Source of the DNA: Flavobacterium sandaracinum
GTDB lineage: Bacteria > Bacteroidota > Bacteroidia > Flavobacteriales > Flavobacteriaceae
Reading direction: 5' to 3'
Length of the DNA stretch: 64,000 nucleotides
Assembly (NCBI RefSeq): GCF_004349135.1
Contig: NZ_SMFN01000017.1
Location: forward strand, 28,867 to 92,866
The notes below the pieces were generated by a model. The model was not told the DNA's origin, did no database searches, and saw nothing but the letters and a program-made list of their open reading frames with translations. Shown piece by piece: positions 45,769-54,468 of the stretch. Positions within the stretch are counted from its first letter, which is position 1; every line of letters begins with the position of its first letter. The position numbers and the translations under genes were made by a program.

Positions 45769-47745
45769 TTTCAAGAACAAATACAACAAGGAATTCCTTC
45801 GGTCTTACCCAAACCAAAACCATACGAAATAGAAATCAATCACGCACCAAAGCGCAAAGAAATCCTTTCGACAGCAGAAAAAAAACTGGCGTTACGTAAT
45901 GCCTTACGTTATTTTGAACCGCAACATCACGCCGAATTAATCACAGAATTTTTAGAAGAACTAGAAACCTACGGCCGCATTTATATGTACCGTTTGCGCC
46001 CCGATTATGAAATGCGTGCGCGTCCAATTACTGAATATCCAGGTAAATCTGAGCAAGCAAAAGCCATTATGCTGATGATTCAAAACAATTTGGATTATGC
46101 TGTGGCACAACATCCGCATGAATTGATTACGTATGGTGGCAATGGAGCTGTTTTTCAAAACTGGGCACAGTATTTATTGACGATGCAATACTTATCAGAA
46201 ATGACCGAGGAACAAACCTTGACCATGTATTCCGGACATCCTATGGGTTTGTTTCCTTCCCACAAAGAAGCACCCAGAGTTGTCGTGACCAATGGAATGG
46301 TAATTCCTAATTATTCTAAACCGGACGATTGGGAAAAAATGAATGCATTAGGCGTTTCGCAATACGGACAAATGACCGCAGGGAGCTACATGTACATAGG
46401 TCCACAAGGAATTGTACACGGAACCACTATTACGGTTTTGAATGGTTTCCGTAAAATAAAACGCAGTCCAAAAGGCGGTTTATTCGTTACTTCAGGTTTG
46501 GGCGGAATGAGTGGCGCACAACCAAAGGCTGGAAATATTGCAGGTTGTATTACCGTTTGTGCCGAAGTAAACCCAAAAATAACGCACATTCGCCACAGTC
46601 AAGGATGGATCAATGAAGTCATTGAAAATGTGGATGAATTAGTGAAAAGAGTAGCTTTGGCGAAAGCCAATAATGAAATTGTTTCTATCGGTTATTTAGG
46701 AAACGTGGTTGATGTTTGGGAAAAATTTGACGAAGAAAATATCCACATCGATTTAGGTTCCGATCAGACTTCGCTTCATAATCCGTGGGCGGGCGGGTAT
46801 TACCCAGCTGACATTTCCTTTGAAGAGGCCAATGTAATGATGGCTGAAAAACCTGATTTATTTAAAATAAAAGTTCAAGAAACATTACGCAGACACACAA
46901 CTGCTATCAATAAACACACTGCTAGAGGAACCTATTTCTTTGATTATGGAAATGCGTTCTTATTAGAAGCTTCCCGCGCCGGTGCTGATGTAATGGCAGA
47001 AAACCATATCGATTTCAGATACCCAAGTTATGTACAAGATATTATGGGCCCTATGTGTTTTGATTATGGGTTTGGCCCTTTTCGATGGGTTTGTGCTTCG
47101 GGAAAGCCCGAAGATTTAGCCAAAACTGATTTAATTGCTTGCCAAGTTCTGGAAGAAATGGCAAAAACTGCTCCTGACGAAATTCAGCAACAAATGCAGG
47201 ATAACATTCACTGGATCAAAGGCGCTCAGGAAAATAAACTGGTTGTGGGTTCACAAGCCCGCATCCTTTATGCTGATGCTGAAGGTCGTGTAAAAATTGC
47301 TGAAGCTTTTAATCAGGCTATAGCCAAAGGCGAAATAGGAACAATCGTTTTAGGAAGGGATCACCACGATGTTTCTGGCACCGATTCGCCTTATAGAGAA
47401 ACCTCTAATATTTATGACGGCTCCCGTTTTACAGCAGATATGGCCATTCAAAATGTTATTGGAGACAGCTTTCGTGGCGCCACTTGGGTATCCATTCACA
47501 ATGGCGGAGGAGTTGGCTGGGGCGAGGTAATTAACGGTGGTTTTGGTATGGTTCTTGATGGATCTAAAGAAGCTTCAAAACGTTTAGCATCAATGCTTTT
47601 CTGGGATGTCAATAATGGGATTTCCAGAAGAAGTTGGGCTAGAAATGAAGGAGCCGTATTTGCTATAAAAAGAGCGATGGAGACGCAACCTTTATTGAAA
47701 GTAACCATCCCTAATGTAGTAGCCGACAATTTGTTGGATTTTTAA
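45709..47745 (+). CDS. hutU: Urocanate hydratase
   Basis: It turns urocanate into imidazolone propionate in histidine breakdown, using NAD as cofactor. The 678-residue protein is long, as usual for Bacteroidetes HutU. TYGGNGAVFQNW, YSGHPMGLFP and GGVGWGEVINGGFG are typical blocks. Residues 1-20 include the repeat-encoded PPSGVRGL; the family homology appears to begin at FQEQIQQGIPSVLP, so the N-terminus is an add-on. No Met lies between, so the extended start must be used. No hutH, hutI or hutG lies in the window. Confidence 0.95.
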   Translation: MNNSPQIAPSIIPPSGVRGLFQEQIQQGIPSVLPKPKPYEIEINHAPKRKEILSTAEKKLALRNALRYFEPQHHAELITEFLEELETYGRIYMYRLRPDYEMRARPITEYPGKSEQAKAIMLMIQNNLDYAVAQHPHELITYGGNGAVFQNWAQYLLTMQYLSEMTEEQTLTMYSGHPMGLFPSHKEAPRVVVTNGMVIPNYSKPDDWEKMNALGVSQYGQMTAGSYMYIGPQGIVHGTTITVLNGFRKIKRSPKGGLFVTSGLGGMSGAQPKAGNIAGCITVCAEVNPKITHIRHSQGWINEVIENVDELVKRVALAKANNEIVSIGYLGNVVDVWEKFDEENIHIDLGSDQTSLHNPWAGGYYPADISFEEANVMMAEKPDLFKIKVQETLRRHTTAINKHTARGTYFFDYGNAFLLEASRAGADVMAENHIDFRYPSYVQDIMGPMCFDYGFGPFRWVCASGKPEDLAKTDLIACQVLEEMAKTAPDEIQQQMQDNIHWIKGAQENKLVVGSQARILYADAEGRVKIAEAFNQAIAKGEIGTIVLGRDHHDVSGTDSPYRETSNIYDGSRFTADMAIQNVIGDSFRGATWVSIHNGGGVGWGEVINGGFGMVLDGSKEASKRLASMLFWDVNNGISRRSWARNEGAVFAIKRAMETQPLLKVTIPNVVADNLLDF

Positions 47746-47794
47746 AAATTTGGACATATCTTTAATCGATATTTAATTATCAAATAAATACATC

Positions 47795-48331
47795 ATGAAA
47801 ACAATTAAACTCCTCCCCGTATTGCTCCTCTTCGTATTTGCCTCGTGCAGTTCTGTAAGAGTCTATTCTGATTTTGATAATAAAGTAGATTTTAGTCAAT
47901 ATAAAACCTATGCTTTTCACAAAAAAGGAATTGACAAAGTTGAAATTTCAGAATTAGATAAGAAAAGAATACTCAATGCCATCGATCGGGAATTGAGTAA
48001 AAAAGGAATGACCAAAAGTGAAAATCCTGATTTATTAATCAACATTTTTACCAAAGAAAGAGAGAAAATAGATGTCAATCAATTCAACATGGGTTGGGGA
48101 TACGGTTGGGGTTGGGGATGGAATCCTTTCATGTGGGGAGGACAAAACACTATAGCTTCATCCTCAACGGAAGGAACTTTATTTATAGATTTAATTGACG
48201 GTAAGAAAAAAGAATTAGTATGGCAGGGCGAAGGCATTGGATATCTAACGCAAAATAGAAAAGATAAAGAAAATAGAATCAATGTATTTGTTGCTAAAAT
48301 TCTGGAACAATTTCCACCAAAAGAAAAATAG
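47795..48331 (+). CDS. DUF4136 lipoprotein
   Basis: A 178-residue lipoprotein (SPII signal LLFVFASC, Cys17) with the DUF4136 pattern: VDFSQYKTYAFHKKG near the N-terminus, a Gly/Trp-rich stretch (MGWGYGWGWGWNPFMWGG) and the closing GIGYLTQNRKDKENRINVFVAKILEQFPP. It starts 49 bp after hutU and shares its terminator. The family is widespread in Bacteroidetes, with no known function. Confidence 0.88.
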   Translation: MKTIKLLPVLLLFVFASCSSVRVYSDFDNKVDFSQYKTYAFHKKGIDKVEISELDKKRILNAIDRELSKKGMTKSENPDLLINIFTKEREKIDVNQFNMGWGYGWGWGWNPFMWGGQNTIASSSTEGTLFIDLIDGKKKELVWQGEGIGYLTQNRKDKENRINVFVAKILEQFPPKEK

Positions 48332-48352
48332 ATTTCAACTACAATAAAACTT

Positions 48353-48380
48353 AAAGCCTACCTTTGCGTAGGCTTTTTTA
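48353..48380 (+). terminator. Terminator after the DUF4136 gene
   Basis: AAAGCCTAC pairs with GTAGGCTTT, followed by T, just after the DUF4136 stop and before the haemoglobin gene. It closes the DUF5522-hutU-DUF4136 transcript. Confidence 0.85.
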
Positions 48381-48389
48381 TACCCAATT

Positions 48390-48791
48390 ATGACACCACA
48401 AACCGACATTTCTACACTTAAAGATATCAAATTACTAGTAGATACTTTTTATTCTAAAGTTCAAAAAGACGAATTCATTGGACCTATATTCAATGAAAAA
48501 ATAGGCGATCGCTGGCCGGAACATCTGGAAAAAATGTACCGCTTTTGGCAAACTATCTTGCTCGAAGTACATTCCTATTCCGGTAGCCCCTTTCCGCCGC
48601 ACAAACAATTACCGGTTGCCAAAGAACATTTTGACCGCTGGATGGAAATTTTCACACAAACTACGGATCGTTTATTTGCAGGGCCATTAGCCGATGAAGC
48701 GAAATACCGAGCTAAAAACATGGCAGAAATGTTCAACTACAAAATTGACTATTTCCGTAATCTTGAAAAAAACCAAACGAACAATTCATAG
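48390..48791 (+). CDS. Group III truncated haemoglobin
   Basis: A 133-residue globin of the trHbIII group, which binds oxygen or nitric oxide. The N-terminus DIKLLVDTFYSKVQKDEFIGPIFN and the E-F region EHLEKMYRFWQTILLEVHSY are typical, and the proximal His is H80 in AKEHFDRWMEIF. Most organisms carry it as a single gene; it stands alone here behind a terminator. Physiological partner unknown. Confidence 0.9.
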   Translation: MTPQTDISTLKDIKLLVDTFYSKVQKDEFIGPIFNEKIGDRWPEHLEKMYRFWQTILLEVHSYSGSPFPPHKQLPVAKEHFDRWMEIFTQTTDRLFAGPLADEAKYRAKNMAEMFNYKIDYFRNLEKNQTNNS

Positions 48792-48851
48792 TTTCAAAAG
48801 TAGTTTTTAATCTAAAATCTGTCTTTTTCGCAAACACTAACACATTCTTTT

Positions 48852-49985
48852 ATGCGTAGATTATTATTTCTTGTCGTTTTACCAACTTTTCTATTTTCTT
48901 GTTCTAATTTAAAACAAACTACTGAAAACACGCCAGCTCCCAATTTAAAACTAATCAGCACCATTGAAATTCCATTTGAGGAAACGTTTCAGAATACAAA
49001 AGTAGGCGGATTGTCCGGCATAGATTATGATGCAAAAAACGATTTGTATTACCTGATTTGTGATGACAGATCGATGTTTAACGAGGCTCGTTTCTATACT
49101 GCCAAAATTCCGTTACTTGAAAACAAAATACAAAACATCGTTTTCCAAAGTGTTAACTATTTAAAAAACGAAAGTGGAGACGTTTATGGCAATTGGAACA
49201 CCACACCCAATACTTCAACAGATCCCGAAGATATTCGATACAACCCAAAAACAAACACTTTAGTTTGGAGTAGCGAAGGGGCACGAGTGATAACTGGAGA
49301 CAAACAAGTGTTGCAAGATCCTTCCTTGAATTTCATGGATTTAAAAGGTAATTTTCTAGGCAATGTCACCTTGCCGGAAAATTTAAAAATGCAGCAACAA
49401 GAAAAAGGGCCAAGAAATAACGGCACTTTAGAAGGAATTACTTTTGACAAAAAGTACAAAAACATTTACACCAACATTGAAGAACCACTTTTTGAAGATG
49501 GAGACCAAGCCAATACCAGCAACGGCGGATACATCCGAATCTATCAATTTGATGCGAAAACTAAAAAGAATACCGCTCAATTCGGCTATAAATTAGAACC
49601 CATTGCTCTTGAGCCCAATCCAAAAGGAAGTTTTGCGGTCAATGGCGTTTCAGCGATTCAGTATTATGGTAAAAATCAGTTATTAGTAGTGGAGCGTTCC
49701 TACTCAACGGGAACACAAGCCTGCACGGTAAAAGTATTTTTATGTGACTTGAAAAAAGCTACTGATGTAAAAAACTACAACTCGTTACAAAACCAAAAAT
49801 TAGATTTGGCATCTAAAAAACTGATCCTAAACATGGATGATTTGGGAATTTTTATTGATAATATCGAAGGACTTACTTTTGGACCAAAATTAGCCAATGG
49901 TAATTCCTCCTTGATTTTTGTATCTGATAATAATTTTTCGGAGAAGCAAAAAACGCAGGTATTGGTGTTTGAGGTGGTGGAGTAG
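48852..49985 (+). CDS. Esterase-like activity of phytase family lipoprotein
   Basis: A 377-residue lipoprotein (SPII signal LFSCSN, Cys17) with the beta-propeller-like layout of the PF13449 phytase-esterase group: GLSGIDYDAKNDLYYLICDDRS near residue 55, WSSEGARV, NGTLEGITFDKKYKNIY and the final IEGLTFGPKLANGNSSLIFVSDNNF. It probably acts outside the cell, but the substrate is unknown. It lies 60 bp behind the haemoglobin gene with no close link. Confidence 0.82.
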   Translation: MRRLLFLVVLPTFLFSCSNLKQTTENTPAPNLKLISTIEIPFEETFQNTKVGGLSGIDYDAKNDLYYLICDDRSMFNEARFYTAKIPLLENKIQNIVFQSVNYLKNESGDVYGNWNTTPNTSTDPEDIRYNPKTNTLVWSSEGARVITGDKQVLQDPSLNFMDLKGNFLGNVTLPENLKMQQQEKGPRNNGTLEGITFDKKYKNIYTNIEEPLFEDGDQANTSNGGYIRIYQFDAKTKKNTAQFGYKLEPIALEPNPKGSFAVNGVSAIQYYGKNQLLVVERSYSTGTQACTVKVFLCDLKKATDVKNYNSLQNQKLDLASKKLILNMDDLGIFIDNIEGLTFGPKLANGNSSLIFVSDNNFSEKQKTQVLVFEVVE

Positions 49986-50020
49986 ATTTTAAAACAATAC
50001 TTAACAGTTGTTGTGGATTA

Positions 50021-50314
50021 TTAAAACTTTTTCAATTTATCCGGGTTTTGCTTTCCATTAAAAATGTCTAGAATCAGGACTTTCTCATTCGTCCGTTCAT
50101 ATATAATTTTGTAAGACCAAATACTTATATGTCGGAATTTTTCTTTATTAATAATAGGATCAATTGAATATTCATAGCGTTCATCCTGTAACGACTCTAC
50201 CAAATCAATTATCTTATTCAAAACTTTGTCTGCATTTTGTGGACTATCCTCAAAAATATAATTATAAATTTCAGAAAGCGATTTACTAGCTTCCTGAGAC
50301 CAAATTACAATCAT
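50021..50314 (-). CDS. Type II toxin, RelE/ParE family
   Basis: A 97-residue toxin with the RelE/ParE fold: WSQEASKSLSEIYNYI at the N-terminus, then FRHISIWSYKIIYE and the closing LILDIFNGKQNPDKL, the ParE-type end. It lies 3' to its antitoxin with an ATGA overlap. In this family the toxin blocks gyrase or cuts mRNA on the ribosome; which one is not clear from sequence. The pair may help maintain nearby DNA. Confidence 0.88.
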   Translation of the reverse strand: MIVIWSQEASKSLSEIYNYIFEDSPQNADKVLNKIIDLVESLQDERYEYSIDPIINKEKFRHISIWSYKIIYERTNEKVLILDIFNGKQNPDKLKKF

Positions 50315-50559
50315 TTCTTTTGAGATAAAACATGGCTTCTAACTTGTTCTGAAGTATAGGTTTCTGCTCCATCTGCAACAGATTGACTAATAGATTCTAT
50401 GTGCTCTATGTACTGGGTTTTAGTCAAAAATTTACCTTCAAAAGTATTTGCAACAACATAATTCCCGTTTAAAATAGACTCTATTTGCTCTAATAGCTTT
50501 TCATCTTGAACTGCTATTAGTTTTTTGATAATCTGATTCTTATATAACTCGATATTCAT
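50311..50559 (-). CDS. Antitoxin of the RelE/ParE pair
   Basis: An 82-residue protein, MNIELYKNQIIKKLIAVQDEKLLEQIESILNG..., with a helical N-terminal region for DNA binding or dimerisation and a C-terminal tail (YTSEQVRSHVLSQKK) for toxin binding. An ATG at 50637 would add 26 residues with no clear homology, so the start at 50559 is preferred. The stop overlaps the toxin start (ATGA), so the toxin is translationally coupled and the pair probably represses its own promoter. Confidence 0.82.
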   Translation of the reverse strand: MNIELYKNQIIKKLIAVQDEKLLEQIESILNGNYVVANTFEGKFLTKTQYIEHIESISQSVADGAETYTSEQVRSHVLSQKK

Positions 50560-50723
50560 AACACTTTCATTTAATAGAGTAAAGATACCATTTTTTAACG
50601 CACAGTTGTACAGAGATTCCTTTTTCATTAGAACCAAATATCATAAGGGATAACAAAACTAAATAGTTATAAAAACCACATAAAATTTAAACGATACTGT
50701 TTCATAAATCCCCCAAATGCCCT

Positions 50724-50868
50724 AGCCCCGAGTGAAATAGAAAGCTTTTTGCAAAAGCCGTTTTGGTTTTTCTTGTTTATAAAAAGCGACCAAAGGAAGC
50801 TCTTTTATAAACTTTAGAAAAACAAACGGGTTTGCAAAAACTTGCAATGAAAAGCGGGAAATCGCTCC
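50724..50868 (+). repeat. ~140-bp structured repeat, copy B
   Basis: It starts TAGCCCCGAGTGAAATAG and ends TTGCAATGAAAAGCGGGAAATCGCTCC. The core hairpin pairs GTTTTTCT (50766) with AGAAAAAC (50816) and TGTTTATAAAA with TTTTATAAAC around AGCGACCAAAGGAAGCTC. The outer CCGTTT/AAACGG arm also pairs. The paired arms differ from copies A and C yet still match each other. It lies just upstream of the phenylalanine hydroxylase promoter. Confidence 0.85.
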
Positions 50869-50877
50869 TGAAATTCG

Positions 50878-50885
50878 TACTTTTG
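50878..50885 (+). promoter_or_regulatory. -7 element of the aromatic amino acid hydroxylase gene
   Basis: TACTTTTG, 9 bp after the end of structured repeat copy B and 24 bp before the ATG at 50910. No clear -33 TTTG lies at the usual distance, so the repeat itself takes that place. Confidence 0.55.
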
Positions 50886-50909
50886 CAGTAGAACTACAAC
50901 GTTTTCGAT

Positions 50910-52667
50910 ATGAACTCAATTATAGAAAGCAATCCGTTATTAGACCGATTGCCAAAGCACTTACGACAATTTATTAAACCTCAGGACTATAGCGATTACA
51001 CGCCTATAAACCAAGCGGTTTGGCGTTATGTGATGCGCAAAAATGTAGCGTATTTATCAAAAGTGGCGCATAGTTCCTACTTGGAAGGTTTGAAAAAAAC
51101 AGGAATTGAGATTGACAAGATCCCGAGTATGTATGGGATGAATCGGATTTTAACCGAAATAGGTTGGGCAGCAGTTGCTGTAGATGGATTTATTCCGCCT
51201 AATGCGTTTATGGAATTCCAAGCCTATAATGTTCTTGTAATTGCATCAGACATTCGCCAACTCGAACATATAGAATACACGCCTGCACCGGATATTATTC
51301 ACGAGGGTGCTGGTCATGCGCCTATTATTGCAAATCCAGAATATGCGGAATACTTACGCCGTTTTGGAGAGATAGGCTGTAAGGCGATTTCTTCACACAA
51401 AGACTACGAAATGTATGAAGCAATCCGACTGCTTTCGATTGTGAAGGAAGCCGAAGATACGCCACAAGCTACGATTGATGCTGCTGAAAAAGCGGTGGAA
51501 GATTTACAGAACAACATGGGCGAATTATCCGAAATGGCCCAAATACGAAACCTACACTGGTGGACTGTGGAATACGGTTTGATCGGAACAGTCGAGAATC
51601 CAAAAATTTACGGCGCTGGTTTACTGTCTTCTATTGGTGAAAGTGCGCATTGCATGACACCGGAAGTAAAGAAAATACCGTATGATATTTCGGCTGCTAC
51701 GCAAAATTTTGATATTACAAAACTGCAACCACAATTGTATGTTACGCCAACATTTGCGTATTTGAATTTGGTTTTAGAAGAATTTGCCAATAAAATGGCA
51801 CTTCGCACTGGCGGTTTATCGGGAATTAATAAGCTTATTGACTCGAATGCTTTAGGAACTATTGAATTGAGTACTGGCTTACAAATTTCAGGTGTTTTCA
51901 GTTCGGTTATCGAGCAGGATGGCAAACCTATTTACATACAAACTACTGGTAAAACAGCTTTGGCTTACAGAGAGAAAGAGTTAGTAGGACATGGCACTTT
52001 GACCCACCCAGAAGGCTTTGGAAGTCCAATAGGAAAGCTAGAAGGCATCAACTTAGCCATTGAAGATATGAGTCCGAAAGACTTGAATGCCTACGATATT
52101 TTAGAATCTAAAACCGTTAAACTGGAATTTGAAGGCGGAATCACTGTTGAAGGTGAAATTGTTACCGGTTCCAGAAATTTACAAGGAGAAATTACGCTGA
52201 TTCGCTTTAAAAACTGTACGGTTACGCATGGAAAAACTGTTTTGTTCCAACCAGAATGGGGAGTTTACGATATGGCGGTAGGCAAGAAAGTAATTTCGGC
52301 TTTTTCAGGTCCTGCTGACGTGAATAGTTTTGACTTGATTTCACACCTTCCGTCCAGCACCACTATAAAAGCCAAACATTCGGCTGAACGCGATGATTTA
52401 GAAATTTTATACCAAACGGTTCGAAACACAAGAGAAACCAAGGATACGGAAACTTCTTTGGCACCACTATTTGAAAAACTACAAAACAATCACCCAAACG
52501 ATTGGTTGCTAGCCGTTGAAATTGTAGAACTTTTAAACGATAGAACCGAGCCGCAATTGTTGCAAGAAATAATGGTATATCTTGATCAATTAAAAAACAA
52601 AAGACCTGAAGTAGCGCATTTGATTGCTGGAGGTTTAGACTTGATTTTTGACAAAGAGAAAGCTTAG
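50910..52667 (+). CDS. Aromatic amino acid hydroxylase (phenylalanine 4-monooxygenase type)
   Basis: A tetrahydropterin- and iron-dependent enzyme that adds a hydroxyl group to an aromatic amino acid, most likely Phe to Tyr. The N-terminal half has IIHEGAGHAPI with the Fe ligands H131 and H136, and WWTVEYGL with E221. The 585-residue length is over twice that of Proteobacterial PhhA; the C-terminal ~250 residues (from about 330) carry no known catalytic motif. Large forms are usual in Bacteroidetes. A repeat and a -7 box lie upstream. Confidence 0.88.
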   Translation: MNSIIESNPLLDRLPKHLRQFIKPQDYSDYTPINQAVWRYVMRKNVAYLSKVAHSSYLEGLKKTGIEIDKIPSMYGMNRILTEIGWAAVAVDGFIPPNAFMEFQAYNVLVIASDIRQLEHIEYTPAPDIIHEGAGHAPIIANPEYAEYLRRFGEIGCKAISSHKDYEMYEAIRLLSIVKEAEDTPQATIDAAEKAVEDLQNNMGELSEMAQIRNLHWWTVEYGLIGTVENPKIYGAGLLSSIGESAHCMTPEVKKIPYDISAATQNFDITKLQPQLYVTPTFAYLNLVLEEFANKMALRTGGLSGINKLIDSNALGTIELSTGLQISGVFSSVIEQDGKPIYIQTTGKTALAYREKELVGHGTLTHPEGFGSPIGKLEGINLAIEDMSPKDLNAYDILESKTVKLEFEGGITVEGEIVTGSRNLQGEITLIRFKNCTVTHGKTVLFQPEWGVYDMAVGKKVISAFSGPADVNSFDLISHLPSSTTIKAKHSAERDDLEILYQTVRNTRETKDTETSLAPLFEKLQNNHPNDWLLAVEIVELLNDRTEPQLLQEIMVYLDQLKNKRPEVAHLIAGGLDLIFDKEKA

Positions 52668-52676
52668 ATAAAAACC

Positions 52677-52734
52677 AACCGCAGATTCACAGATTTTTAG
52701 AATTATTTAAAATCGGTGCATCTGCGGTTAAGTT
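52677..52734. terminator. Bidirectional terminator behind the hydroxylase
   Basis: AACCGCAGAT pairs with ATCTGCGGTT, with an inner arm GATTTT/AAAATC, followed by a T run on the plus strand. It serves the convergent hydroxylase and DUF4230 genes. The outer arm resembles a hairpin motif often seen between Flavobacterium genes. Confidence 0.7.
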
Positions 52735-52740
52735 TTTGAA

Positions 52741-53361
52741 TTACAATTTGATTTGCTTTCCAAAATCCTTCTCGGTTTCAATCACTTTTCCATCGTATTT
52801 TAAGGTCCAACCTAGCTGACTGGTGGTAATTAAAAGTTTGGATAACTCACTAATTAATCGATTTTGCGCATTGGTTTTCAAAGATGATTTCTCAATTTTC
52901 TTAGCCAAATTTGCCTTTACAGATTTATTGATTTTATTGTAATCTTCTCCCGTGAACGGATTTAATTTGCTCTGCTCCACATCATAAAACTGAATATCAG
53001 GACTAATTTTAATTTCTTCTTTTGGTATGCTAACAATCGTAATGGTTTTATTTTTCTCATCGATATCATACTTTATTTTGTGCAAATCGTATGCAACAGT
53101 CACATCGGCATTGACAACAACTAAAGCTTTTTTCTCGAAAGAAAGCATGTCCATCATGTACTTTTGTTGATTTTTATAAGTTATCACTTCCGAGAAATGA
53201 CCTTCGGTAACTACTAATTTACCAACATTTAGAATTTGTTGCTGAATAAGATTTGTGTTGTAAGTGATATCTTCATCTCCGTTTTTCTTAAAATCACAAT
53301 ATTTAAACAATAAAAATATTCCACCGATAACTGCTATTGCGATAAGTATTCTTCTAAGCAT
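52741..53361 (-). CDS. DUF4230 protein
   Basis: A 206-residue protein with one N-terminal membrane helix (ILIAIAVIGGIFLLFKYCDF) and the DUF4230 body: LVVTEGHFSEVITYK, VVVNADVTVAYDLHKIKYDID, and the closing LITTSQLGWTLKYDG. The body probably sits in the periplasm. It lies 2 bp downstream of the GSCFA gene (same strand), so the two form an operon. Function unknown. Confidence 0.88.
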   Translation of the reverse strand: MLRRILIAIAVIGGIFLLFKYCDFKKNGDEDITYNTNLIQQQILNVGKLVVTEGHFSEVITYKNQQKYMMDMLSFEKKALVVVNADVTVAYDLHKIKYDIDEKNKTITIVSIPKEEIKISPDIQFYDVEQSKLNPFTGEDYNKINKSVKANLAKKIEKSSLKTNAQNRLISELSKLLITTSQLGWTLKYDGKVIETEKDFGKQIKL

Positions 53362-53363
53362 AA

Positions 53364-54320
53364 TTAAAATTTCATAAATGAATATTGATTCTCCAATATA
53401 GTGATTTTTTCTCGGACTTTAGACTCAAATTTCAAATGACTTTCTGAATTTGGGTTGAAAGATTTGTGCGAAAGACTTTTTTGGACACGCTCTACTTCTT
53501 CCATCGTAGCCAAAGCGCTTTCACAAATCATAATTTCTTTGAAACGTTTCCAAATATAATCGATTGCCACTTGGTTGGGATGCAACATATCTTCAGCATA
53601 AAAACGGTAATCCCGCAGTTCGTCCATCATGATTTCGTAGCTGGGAAAGTAAACCCCCTCCGCCGCCGAAGGAGGAAATTGCAAAACAGTATACAAAGCA
53701 GAAATTAAATTTGCTTTACTTACTTGATTTTCGACAAAACCATCTTTGATGTGACGCACCGGAGAAACCGTAAAAATAATAGTGCAATTAGGATTTACAG
53801 CATGAATTAATTTGATTGTGTTTGCAACACTTTTTTCTGTTCCTTCAACAGAAAGCAATTCTTTCTTGAACTGCTTTTGTGGCGCTTTATGGCAATTCGC
53901 CACAATAGAATCACTTTCTATATTTCGATAAACCCACGAGGTGCCATACGTTATGATAATATGTGTTGATTGGGCTAGTTGCTGGTTAGTTAATCTGATT
54001 AGTGCATTTAAAGATGCTAGTAAATCTTCTTTATTTGAATTACTCCAATCAGAATGCACGTCAAAACAATGCCAGCGTTCATTGTGAAAAAAAATGTCTT
54101 TTTCGGTGAATAATGCTGTATTGATGGCTTTTTGGATAATTTTCTCAATAGAAACCGGATTGAAAATTATCCCGAACGGATTAATGGTATTTTGAAATTT
54201 AAAATACTGGAATTTATCTCCCATATTTTCAGCAAAACAAGAACCTAAAGAGACAATCTTTGAATTGTAATCTAAAGGATGATTACTTTTAGAAATGGGG
54301 ATTTGGGTTCTGAATTGCAT
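53364..54320 (-). CDS. GSCFA domain protein (SGNH hydrolase-like)
   Basis: A 318-residue cytoplasmic-looking protein. The GSCFA signature is SLGSCFAENMGDKF at residues 24-37, with ITYGTSWVYRN and FTVSPVRHIKDG as later blocks. The fold resembles SGNH/GDSL hydrolases. Residues 216-223 (PPSAAEGV) come from a TCC...GGA palindrome and look inserted in a loop. The function is unknown; some relatives act on polysaccharides or lipids. Confidence 0.88.
   Translation of the reverse strand: MQFRTQIPISKSNHPLDYNSKIVSLGSCFAENMGDKFQYFKFQNTINPFGIIFNPVSIEKIIQKAINTALFTEKDIFFHNERWHCFDVHSDWSNSNKEDLLASLNALIRLTNQQLAQSTHIIITYGTSWVYRNIESDSIVANCHKAPQKQFKKELLSVEGTEKSVANTIKLIHAVNPNCTIIFTVSPVRHIKDGFVENQVSKANLISALYTVLQFPPSAAEGVYFPSYEIMMDELRDYRFYAEDMLHPNQVAIDYIWKRFKEIMICESALATMEEVERVQKSLSHKSFNPNSESHLKFESKVREKITILENQYSFMKF
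53654..53675. repeat. G/C palindrome inside the GSCFA gene
   Basis: CCCCCTCCGCCGCCGAAGGAGG, read on the minus strand as the codons for residues 216-223, PPSAAEGV. The TCC...GGA arms are those of the palindrome in wzt at 16164. It keeps the frame open. Confidence 0.65.
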
Positions 54321-54412
54321 TGCTATTGTATTTACTACAAATTTGAATAATTTTAGTGAATTAAATGGTGTTTCACTCTTTTTTCATTGGCTATAAAAAT
54401 CTAAAATTAAAA

Positions 54413-54445
54413 AACCCTTTTAGAGTTTTACACGCTAAAAGGGTT
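54413..54445 (-). terminator. Terminator of the 54469 lipoprotein gene
   Basis: AACCCTTTTAG pairs with CTAAAAGGGTT (11 bp, 11-base loop), followed by T on the minus strand. The stem is almost the same as the alaS terminator at 56416. Confidence 0.88.
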
Positions 54446-54468
54446 CTTAAACCTATAAACTTAAATCC

